The notes under the pieces were generated by a model. That model was not told the DNA's origin. It saw only the letters and a list, made by a program, of their open reading frames with translations, and ran no database searches. Shown piece by piece: positions 8,734 to 15,309 of a stretch of 34,617 nucleotides of DNA (the stretch's first letter is position 1; every line of letters starts with the position of its first letter). The translations under genes were made by a program, and so were the position numbers. Source of the DNA: Bacillus andreraoultii (GTDB lineage Bacteria; Bacillota; Bacilli; Bacillales; Caldibacillaceae); NCBI RefSeq assembly GCF_001244735.1, contig NZ_LN868936.1, positions 377,562-412,178 on the forward strand, read 5' to 3'.

Positions 8734-9547
8734 TAATCACCTCTTTCACTTGGACACCATAATCACAAGGCTTTTTTGTTAAATAAATTTTCCTTGTCAA
8801 ATCCATCTGTACATCTTTTCTTGCAACCAAATGTTTGAATAATACTAGACCTAGACCATTAGATAACTGATATAAATTTTCTATCTTTTCAAACACCTGT
8901 TGAAATGAGATATTAGAATCCATTAGTAAAAGCAAGAGATCATTTTTAAGATAAGTAAAGTTCGTAGTCAATTCAGGATAGTCCTGAATATCATACGCAG
9001 CTAAAGCCCATCCAATATTTTTAGAAAGCACTTTATTAATCTCGTTTTCTGTTACTATTCCAAAATCAATTCCCTTTTTTGCAAAATATCTTCTTTGCAA
9101 CTCCAGTCTTTCAATTGTTGACTTTTTTTCCAACTCTGAGGAAATCTTTACAATTCTCGCCTGATAATACGGGTCATCGTCATTTCCTACTTTTGTAACA
9201 AAAAATGAAGTTGTAAAAATATGAGGAACTTTGGTTTTTGAATCGAACAATTTCCTACTTAAATCTGAATCAATTAAAAGATCCATTTCATGAAAATCCA
9301 ACAATGGAAACTGTTCACGTATATCAATGACATTTTCGTCAAATTCAAGAAGATAAAAATAATACAACTGTAAGTCGCTTAGCAAATGATGAACCCTTTG
9401 AGTAGTATGGCCGAATGTTCTTGTCGTTCTTGATCTACTAGATATATCATTTATTTGTAACCACGGCTTATAATCTTTTCCCGTTCCTTGACCTCTTCCT
9501 TCTTTTAAAAATCTTTTGATCGTTGCTTCATTCCATTCTCGAATCAT
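8702..9547 (-). CDS. tnsA: TnsA-like endonuclease with catalytic Asp replaced by Ser
   Basis: A 281-residue homologue of Tn7 TnsA (273), which cuts the 5' strands so that transposition is cut-and-paste. Shared blocks are GRGQGTGKDYKPWL, RVHHLLSDLQ, DIREQFPLL and KLELERRY-like IERLELQRRYF. Of the triad, E68 (LLEFDENV, Tn7 E63) and K134 (RIVKIS, Tn7 K132) are kept. The aspartate of the STDFLV block (Tn7 D114) is S114 here (TTSFFV, codon TCA at about 9206-9208). In Tn7, loss of TnsA catalysis (for example by changing D114) yields replicative cointegrates (May and Craig). This TnsA may therefore be structural only. The ATG follows AAGGAAAGTG and lies 18 bases after the recombinase gene. Confidence 0.93.
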   Translation of the reverse strand: MIREWNEATIKRFLKEGRGQGTGKDYKPWLQINDISSRSRTTRTFGHTTQRVHHLLSDLQLYYFYLLEFDENVIDIREQFPLLDFHEMDLLIDSDLSRKLFDSKTKVPHIFTTSFFVTKVGNDDDPYYQARIVKISSELEKKSTIERLELQRRYFAKKGIDFGIVTENEINKVLSKNIGWALAAYDIQDYPELTTNFTYLKNDLLLLLMDSNISFQQVFEKIENLYQLSNGLGLVLFKHLVARKDVQMDLTRKIYLTKKPCDYGVQVKEVINDDRNKAVGS

Positions 9548-9565
9548 AAAGTCACTTTCCTTCTA

Positions 9566-10453
9566 TTAAAGATATAGATTGTCCACCGCATTTTGCTTAT
9601 CCTCAGCATTACTATTTATGTAAAACCGGTACAGTGTATCAATTGAGCTATGCCCTGTTAATATTGCTAAAGTCTTAGGATCCACCTTTCCTTCTTTCAA
9701 TATATTTGTACAAAATGTATGTCTAGCCATATGTGGTGTCACTATAAAATCAAGTTGAGCTTGTTTACTATACTTTTCCAAGATTTTATTTATCGCTAAC
9801 CTAGATAATGGACCTCTTTGACCAATCAGAAGTTGATTTGAGGGAACTTTTGGCCTTATTAGTAAATACTCCTTAATGGCATTTACCACTTTGGCATTCA
9901 AGTTCACTTTTCTCATCTTGTTCCCTTTTCCACTGCGAATCATGACATAACTGTAATTGTTTTTACCGTTACGCTCGGTAATTAGAAGATCATCAATATG
10001 TATAGAAACTAACTCGTTGCATCTAATCCCTGTTCCAAAAAGTAAATAGTAAATCATTATATCTCTTTTATTTCCAGTTGCTTCTATTGTTCTTTTTAGT
10101 CGGTATTGATCCTGTTTTTCAAGAACTTTAACCTCATAGTCCCACTCAATATTGTTTTTTTGAAGAACATTTTTCAGTTGTACTACTTCTTGGCAAATTC
10201 CTTTTTCACATAAATATCGTTGGAATCGTACAATGCTTTTTATTTTTCTGTTGATACTTGTAACTTTTAATTTTCTAATCAAATTTAGATACTGTCGATA
10301 TTCTCGAATATCTGTTTCCGTAATGGTTTCCGTTTCATAACCGATGGTGTCAATTAGCCATATTTTAAATTGTTCAATGTCTTTCTGATACGCCTGAATT
10401 GTCAAATTGCTTTTTCCTTCGGACTCAAGTTTTACTATAAAATTTTTTATCAC
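9566..10453 (-). CDS. Tyrosine recombinase heading the tns operon
   Basis: A 295-residue XerD-like recombinase with an N-terminal SAM-like core-binding domain (about 1-85) and the full catalytic set: R144 (GTGIRCNEL), K176 (SGKGNKM), H241 and R244 (PHMARH), H268 (LTGHSS) and the nucleophile probably Y278. The GTG start follows GGAGGAGG. It is the first gene of the operon, 18 bases before tnsA, so it is co-expressed with the transposase. Such a gene is not part of classic Tn7. Likely roles are cointegrate resolution or plasmid dimer resolution; integration is a third option. The altered TnsA beside it favours resolution. Confidence 0.92.
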   Translation of the reverse strand: MIKNFIVKLESEGKSNLTIQAYQKDIEQFKIWLIDTIGYETETITETDIREYRQYLNLIRKLKVTSINRKIKSIVRFQRYLCEKGICQEVVQLKNVLQKNNIEWDYEVKVLEKQDQYRLKRTIEATGNKRDIMIYYLLFGTGIRCNELVSIHIDDLLITERNGKNNYSYVMIRSGKGNKMRKVNLNAKVVNAIKEYLLIRPKVPSNQLLIGQRGPLSRLAINKILEKYSKQAQLDFIVTPHMARHTFCTNILKEGKVDPKTLAILTGHSSIDTLYRFYINSNAEDKQNAVDNLYL

Positions 10454-10478
10454 TTTTCCTCCTCCATTCAGCAGAAAT

Positions 10479-10556
10479 ACAAAAAGGCCTTATTACCCCG
10501 GGGCAAAATCTATCATTTTTTTTGATAGACTCCCAAAGGTAATAAGGCCTTTTTGT
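10479..10556. promoter_or_regulatory. Long nested hairpin in the int-tns leader
   Basis: Arms ACAAAAAGGCCTTATTACC (10479-10497) and its exact complement at 10538-10556 form a 19-bp perfect stem. Inside is a second palindrome, TCTATCA (10509-10515), seven Ts, TGATAGA (10523-10529), bordered by GGGG (10500-10503) and TCCC (10531-10534). On the minus strand the outer stem ends in TTTTTG, like an intrinsic terminator. It lies only 25 bases before the recombinase start and just after the predicted transcription start. It could therefore be an attenuator, an insulator against read-through, or a recombination site. Confidence 0.75.
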
Positions 10557-10579
10557 TTTATATTAATTTCTATAACTTT

Positions 10580-10607
10580 ATTATAGTATTTTTCTCATTT
10601 TATTCAA
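10580..10607 (-). promoter_or_regulatory. Predicted promoter of the int-tnsABC-tniQ operon
   Basis: On the minus strand a -35 TTGAAT (10607-10602), a 16-base spacer and a perfect -10 TATAAT (10585-10580). Transcription would start near 10573, so the RNA would open with the long hairpin at 10556-10479. No promoter fits between that hairpin and the GTG start. Confidence 0.55.
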
Positions 10608-10648
10608 GGGATTCATTCTACTGAAAATAGAAACTTTATAAAACATTT

Positions 10649-10677
10649 TTCTTTTATTATAAGAAAAAGGGTATAAT
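10649..10677 (+). promoter_or_regulatory. Possible promoter of the GTPase gene
   Basis: A perfect -10 TATAAT at 10672-10677, with only a poor -35 (TTCTTT, 10649-10654) 17 bases upstream. It would drive the divergent GTPase gene with a leader of about 70 bases. Confidence 0.35.
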
Positions 10678-10751
10678 ATACCTAAGATAAATTTGGAGCT
10701 TATTTGCTTATTTTCTATCCTAGTATTAAGGGAAAGGCAGAGTGAAAAAAG

Positions 10752-11747
10752 GTGATTCAATTTGATGAAAATGAATTCGAGAAAAGCTATGAGGAAGAAA
10801 TAAATAAAATTAATGAGCAGCTTGAAAAGGAAATTTTATTTGCTATGGTTGGCGATGTAAATGCTGGTAAATCCTCAACAATTAATCGTTTAATAGGTGA
10901 TGATGTAGCTTCTGTAAATCCAAAACCAGGTGAAACTACTTTAGTGAAAAAATATAAATATAGGGATAAAATTATCTTTGCTGATACCCCTGGATTGGAT
11001 GATATAAATAGTCAAAATTCTCAGGAAACACTTAATTTCTATAAGGAAGCAGACATTATTCTATTTTTTCTCAATGCGGCAGGAACAGTCTTTTCGGAGG
11101 GAGAAAAAAAATCCTTTGAAAATATCAAAAAATTTAATAAGAGAATCATTATTGTCTTAAATAAAATTGATGCTGCTGAGGATATTCCAAGCCTTATAAA
11201 ATTTGTACAGGATTCTATAAATTATGATTTTAAAGTTGTTCCAATCTCGTCCAAAACAGGTGAGAATATTGAAATGCTTAGAAACACTATATTAGACATT
11301 CTTAAAGAAACTGGAAAAGATATATTATTTGCCAGGCAAATTAAAGAAAAATCCTCAACTGCAAATAAATGGATAATAGCCGCTGCTACGTCAGCTTCTG
11401 CTATTGGTGCAGCACCTCTTCCTGGTTCTGATATTATCCCCTTAACGGGTATTCAAGTGAGCCTAATGGTAAAGTTAGCAGCTTTATATGAAAAATCCCT
11501 TACAAAAGACAGAGCTAAGGAATTGGCAATAGCAACGTTGACTGGGAACCTTGGAAAAAGCATTTTTAGGCAGGCTATAAAAGTTATTCCTGGTGCTGGC
11601 TCTATTGCAGGAGCAGGAATTGCGGGGAGCATGACACTTGCTTTAGGTTATGGAATAAAATATGTTTATGAAAATAACATAGAATTAGATGTAGATATTT
11701 TAAAAACTCTTACAAAAACTTTCATGAAAAAAGAAAAAGTTTTTTAA
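10752..11747 (+). CDS. GTPase with DUF697-like C-terminal region
   Basis: A 331-residue Era/TrmE-like GTPase. G1 is GDVNAGKS (34-41), G3 is DTPG (78-81), G4 is NKID and G5 is near ISSKTGEN. The last 130 residues hold small-residue-rich hydrophobic helices (SASAIGAAPLPGSDIIPLTG and GAGSIAGAGIAGSMTLALG), as in DUF697 proteins, which probably meet membranes. The best start is GTG 10752; no in-frame ATG is near and the ribosome site (AAGGGAAAGG) is rather far upstream. The gene is divergent from the int-tns operon and has its own terminator. Proteins of this build are known from chromosomes and islands, some in stress or defence contexts; no role can be assigned here. Confidence 0.85.
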   Translation: MIQFDENEFEKSYEEEINKINEQLEKEILFAMVGDVNAGKSSTINRLIGDDVASVNPKPGETTLVKKYKYRDKIIFADTPGLDDINSQNSQETLNFYKEADIILFFLNAAGTVFSEGEKKSFENIKKFNKRIIIVLNKIDAAEDIPSLIKFVQDSINYDFKVVPISSKTGENIEMLRNTILDILKETGKDILFARQIKEKSSTANKWIIAAATSASAIGAAPLPGSDIIPLTGIQVSLMVKLAALYEKSLTKDRAKELAIATLTGNLGKSIFRQAIKVIPGAGSIAGAGIAGSMTLALGYGIKYVYENNIELDVDILKTLTKTFMKKEKVF

Positions 11748-11748
11748 A

Positions 11749-11805
11749 TCATTTTACAAAGGGATCCATTTTAGGATCCTTTTTATATGTTAATCCTGTC
11801 CTCAT
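11749..11805 (-). CDS. Possible 18-residue micropeptide
   Basis: On the minus strand an ATG at 11805 follows AAGGAGG at the ideal 8-base spacing and opens MRTGLTYKKDPKMDPFVK, ending at 11749. A promoter-like pair, TTGCCT (11882-11877) and TATATT (11860-11855) with a 16-base spacer, lies upstream. The ORF runs through the GTPase terminator in antisense. The peptide is hydrophilic, unlike type I toxins. The initiation signals are good for a random ORF, but its length gives no coding evidence. Confidence 0.25.
   Translation of the reverse strand: MRTGLTYKKDPKMDPFVK
11759..11785 (+). terminator. Terminator of the GTPase gene
   Basis: A GGATCC stem (11762-11767 with 11774-11779) extended by A-T and G-U pairs and followed by TTTTT, starting 12 bases after the GTPase stop. 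Confidence 0.8.
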
Positions 11806-12140
11806 TACGCTTTCCTCCTTAATGATTTGCAGATTGTGCAAAAAAACAACAGACAATATAAAGTACTACAATATAAAGGCAATAATTTTTGTATTTTCAT
11901 TTCCACATAATCTTTTTAAATAATTATAAGTTATGTAGACAATGTCAAACGATATTTCAAGAAAAAGTAATCAAATTAGCCATTTAGATAAAGGAAATCT
12001 TGGAACATAACTTTTTAAGCTAGTTTTAAGCACCAAATCATACAAAATGTTCGTTTCACCTTTTAGTGACATGAGAAATTTTTTTAAAAAAATAAGGATA
12101 AAGAATATGAATTAATCTTTACCCTTTGTTGATGCTAGGT
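11806..12140. other. Non-coding gap between convergent genes
   Basis: AT-rich with no ORF I can support. ACAATATAAAG occurs twice, 15 bases apart (about 11854 and 11869), overlapping the promoter-like pair of the micropeptide. TGTCTACATAA (minus strand, about 11945) begins with TGT as Tn7-like ends do, but I see no clear set of TnsB-site repeats, so I do not call an end here. Confidence 0.4.
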
Positions 12141-13220
12141 CTATCTACTATCACTTATATTTCTCATTCTCTTCGTAAGAATATTTCTTATTCCTTTCAT
12201 TAATTCTATGGTTTCTTTAAGAATATAAATTGAAATAATCTCTTTGGCTAATGCTGCTTCCAACTTACTCTCGAGGCCACTCAATGCTTCTATTGCATGA
12301 TTAAAAAACCTGAATTTTACTGGAGCGTAAAGTTGATGTCCCTCTGCTATATTGGCTACCGTCGAAGTTGCACAAGACCGGATTCCGTATAAAAGGTCCC
12401 TCTCCTGCCAAAATTCTCGTTGCCTTGTAATCTCATAAATTCTTCCGACTAGCAATAAGGCATTCTGATAAGCTCCAAATTTTTTAACGTCAGGGGTATA
12501 AGGATTAGGCAAATCTATCCCCTTACCTTCATTGTCCCTTAAATGACACAAGGTTTTGGTTAAGATGGACACGACTTGGTTTGCCAAATTATCCAACTCA
12601 TCATATTGACCTTGTGTAATATATTTTTGTCCCAATGAAATTTGTAACCATGCAGATGTTTCTTTTGCCGAGCCAACGCTGATACTATATTGGTAAAATT
12701 TCTCTCCAATAAATCTCTGTTCTCCGATTGCAATCCTGTCTTTTATTGATGTAGAACTTCTCTCGATTTGATTGACAATGTGCCGCTTCTCATAAGATGG
12801 GAAACTTTTGCACAGCTCATAGATTTTTTCTTCCAGTTCCTTCGCTTTCTGATAACCAATAAATTTTTTCACATCTTTTACTTCCAGATATTGTGTTTGT
12901 TGCTTTTTGGTTTTATCTTCTTGTTTAGATTTTTTTGAGTGGAATGTTTGATGATGATAAACGATAGGCTGTCCATTGAGGGTTTGAATATTGAAGGTTT
13001 CTTCGAGGTTGTCGTAAATTTGATTGGCTCTGTAAATACTTAGATACTTCTCTATTAGAAAGTCCTCCGGTTCCGACAAATCCGTCATCCCCTTTAAAGC
13101 CCATACCAATCCCTTTTCAGCTAGTTCATTTAGATACGCTCCAACGTCAATAATGTTAAACGAAACTTGTTCCCTTTTTCTCCGATACGATTCCTGTTCT
13201 TGTTCTACTATTCTATTCAA
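12141..13220 (-). CDS. Tandem four-helix-bundle (S23/Avd-type) protein
   Basis: A 359-residue protein with two copies of the four-helix bundle fold found in 23S intervening-sequence proteins and in the Avd accessory protein of retroelements. Copy 1 (about 107-225) has VKKFIGYQKAKELEEKIYEL, QIERSSTSIKDRIAIGE and a SVGSAKETSAWLQ helix. Copy 2 (about 243-355) has FGAYQNALLLVGRIYEI, GIRSCATSTVANIAEGH and HAIEALSGLESKLEAA. These are the usual W/YQKA..., Q.RRA..SI..NIAEG and S..EL...L motifs. Residues 1-100 are unrelated. TTG start after AGGAG. No reverse transcriptase or template repeat is nearby. Function unknown; binding of nucleic acid or a partner is likely for the family. Confidence 0.8.
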   Translation of the reverse strand: MNRIVEQEQESYRRKREQVSFNIIDVGAYLNELAEKGLVWALKGMTDLSEPEDFLIEKYLSIYRANQIYDNLEETFNIQTLNGQPIVYHHQTFHSKKSKQEDKTKKQQTQYLEVKDVKKFIGYQKAKELEEKIYELCKSFPSYEKRHIVNQIERSSTSIKDRIAIGEQRFIGEKFYQYSISVGSAKETSAWLQISLGQKYITQGQYDELDNLANQVVSILTKTLCHLRDNEGKGIDLPNPYTPDVKKFGAYQNALLLVGRIYEITRQREFWQERDLLYGIRSCATSTVANIAEGHQLYAPVKFRFFNHAIEALSGLESKLEAALAKEIISIYILKETIELMKGIRNILTKRMRNISDSR

Positions 13221-13450
13221 ATTGAATCATCTCCTACTTTTTATTATAAAGTCGGCAGACCTATTTGCCCATTCAGTACAAAAAAGATAATAGCATTAAC
13301 GTTCTGCCTTCATACGTATTTCAATAAATTTGATTGGCTTCTGAAAATTAGAATAAGAGAGGCTAATGAAAATTGTCAATGATTATTGAGTCTAGATTTG
13401 GTTTTTAGGTTAGTTCAAATGATAGAATGCAAGAGGCAATAGGTGGGATT

Positions 13451-14332
13451 CTACGCATTAACTGCTAACTTCTTTTCAATTTCATCGAATAACTGATCTG
13501 AATATAGTGGAAATAAGTAGCAAGTTGTTATTCCTTCGACATTAGCATTATAGTCCTTCTTGAAGAAAGTAACTTTTTGTTTTTCACTGAACAGTAATCC
13601 TATTTCATTAAATCTTTTTACTGCACTTGTAAATCTACTGGATGTTACTCCAATTTGTTTAGCATATAGTGTAAAGTAAGATACTTCATTTTTATCTTTC
13701 ATTGTAGTTCTAATGTACTTTTGACCATGATCCAGCATTTTTTCAAGTACATCCAAGTAGGTTTTAACTTTTTTGAATATTTTCGGATACTTCTGTTGAA
13801 AACTTTGATTTCCAAATTGGGCAAGTATTCGTTTATTCTGTATATACTTGTCTCGCTCTTTACGTTCCCAATTGACATCTTCAAAAGATACATTCAGCAA
13901 ATCAATCAATTCCTTTCTTACAAATTGGCGTTGCTGTGTATATCCTTTTCCTTGTACTTGTGGGAAACAAAGTAGCAAATCAAAAACCGTATAAGCAACC
14001 GCTTCATCAAATGGTGCACCGGTAATATATCTATATTTTCCTGAACCATCTTTACCGATCCATGCCTCGTTTCCGTCAAATATTTCACATGGAAAAAGCG
14101 TTTCCTCTCTTACTTCCTTTAAATTTGCAAAAATCATCGGAAAAACATTACATTCCATGACTGAATTTTCAAATTGATCATGACCATTTATATTCTTAAA
14201 TATGGAAGAGGCATCAAACTTCCGCTTCTTCCATTTTGAAGCCTTGTCACTTTTGAGTAATTCATTTTTTACCATTATTCTTTCATCAATAAATGCAGTA
14301 CGGTATGGATGTAGTTCTCTTGAAATTTTCAT
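13451..14332 (-). CDS. Hypothetical plasmid protein with possible C-terminal winged helix
   Basis: A 293-residue protein I cannot assign. ATG preceded by AAGGAG. The N-terminal half is mixed and aromatic. The middle (about 145-200) is Lys-rich and probably helical. Residues 215-250 (TLYAKQIGVTSSRFTSAVKRFNEIGLLF) look like a helix-turn-helix followed by a beta wing, as in plasmid replication and primosome-loading proteins. It lies near the primase-helicase on the same strand, so a replication role is plausible. It does not show the motifs of RepA_N, Rep_3 or RepB initiators. Confidence 0.55.
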   Translation of the reverse strand: MKISRELHPYRTAFIDERIMVKNELLKSDKASKWKKRKFDASSIFKNINGHDQFENSVMECNVFPMIFANLKEVREETLFPCEIFDGNEAWIGKDGSGKYRYITGAPFDEAVAYTVFDLLLCFPQVQGKGYTQQRQFVRKELIDLLNVSFEDVNWERKERDKYIQNKRILAQFGNQSFQQKYPKIFKKVKTYLDVLEKMLDHGQKYIRTTMKDKNEVSYFTLYAKQIGVTSSRFTSAVKRFNEIGLLFSEKQKVTFFKKDYNANVEGITTCYLFPLYSDQLFDEIEKKLAVNA

Positions 14333-14584
14333 AATTACAGTTCTCCTTTTTATTTATATGTTAAGATATGGATTTCTCGGGAATTCAGATATTTGGTTCA
14401 TCTGGCGAGCATTGAGAGGAAATTAAAATATTCTCAGATCGGAAGATAACTGTCATTGAACCAATGTTTCCTTAAAGAATTTTATCCATTAATGCTGTTT
14501 TTGGTTGAATATGAATGGTAGGTTGTTTTTAAAACTGAAGATGAAGCAAAGCTGAAGTTTTGGGGGTAACGGATACATTCAAAG

Positions 14585-15010
14585 TTAAAGGTTTAGTTCC
14601 TTTGAAAGCCGAGTATAAATAGATTTCATTTCATTTATATTTAAAATTTGGTCTTTGGCAAGGATGCGATTCACCCTGTTATGTTTACCATCTTCATACT
14701 GGTTGTCTTCAATTAAGGTATGAAATTTAGCAAATGTCCCTTCTGGCATTAAAAATATCTCGTTTTTCCCTAGAACATCGCCATCTATCCCATCCTTACA
14801 GTATTTTATTGATTCCAGAACCAAATAGCCAGTGAGTAACTTTTCATCATTCAGTGCGTATATTTCAGCATAATCGCAATCGTAATTTTTGCCAGTAGCA
14901 TATTTGTATATAGGCTCAAATTCGAAAGTATTGTTCATTAGTTCAAGTTCACTTGCTGCAAAATGACAATTGTTAACGTGAGGTATTTCAACTAAATATT
15001 TGTTGTACAT
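14585..15010 (-). CDS. Hypothetical protein, 141 residues
   Basis: Not recognised. ATG after AAAGGGAGA. Acidic N-terminal half with several Cys and Tyr residues (NCHFAASE, YDCDYAEIYAL) and a basic C-terminal helix. No membrane segment or known motif. It sits between the primase-helicase and the 293-residue gene, all on the minus strand, separated by gaps of 250-300 bases, so it probably has its own promoter. Its leader holds the short direct repeat GCTAAGACATGCTAAGAC. Confidence 0.5.
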   Translation of the reverse strand: MYNKYLVEIPHVNNCHFAASELELMNNTFEFEPIYKYATGKNYDCDYAEIYALNDEKLLTGYLVLESIKYCKDGIDGDVLGKNEIFLMPEGTFAKFHTLIEDNQYEDGKHNRVNRILAKDQILNINEMKSIYTRLSKELNL

Positions 15011-15309
15011 GTTATTTTTCTCCCTTTTGTTTCAATTTTTAAGTCCAACGACAATTATGGAATTATGGATAACTTCTATTTTCCCTTTTCTCATCGTTAA
15101 TTTCATTTTATTACCTACTCTAAGATTCTAACAATTTTTTAGGTCTTAGCATGTCTTAGCTTTTTATTGACATTGAGTTAGTTATGTCTTCGGATACAAC
15201 TCTTTCAAATGGAATCTTTAGGGGTAAAGGGAGTGCAAACTATTACGCTCCCTTTTTTCATTTCCTGAAAAACCAATTTTACAATGAGGCAATTATTGAA
15301 CCTCTGATT
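15011..15309. other. Intergenic leader with terminator
   Basis: About 300 bases between the primase and the 141-residue gene. Besides the hairpin at 15226-15255 it holds the tandem repeat TCTTAGCATGTCTTAGC (plus strand, about 15143), a possible operator or promoter element. No ORF is visible. Confidence 0.4.
15226..15259. terminator. Terminator after the primase-helicase gene
   Basis: AAAGGGAG (15226-15233) pairs with CTCCCTTT (15248-15255), with a T run on the plus side and TTTACC on the minus side. It lies 50 bases past the primase stop and would end minus-strand transcription. Confidence 0.65.

Noticed and set aside
3136-9547. CRISPR-associated transposon (CAST)
   Set aside because: TnsABC and TniQ are present, but there is no Cas12k, Cascade gene or CRISPR array. 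TniQ is a long TnsD-like protein with a second zinc site, and the only regular repeats (18281-19421) are spaced irregularly and change strand.
12141-13220. Diversity-generating retroelement (Avd)
   Set aside because: The bundle domains resemble Avd, but there is no reverse transcriptase and no TR/VR repeat pair in the window.
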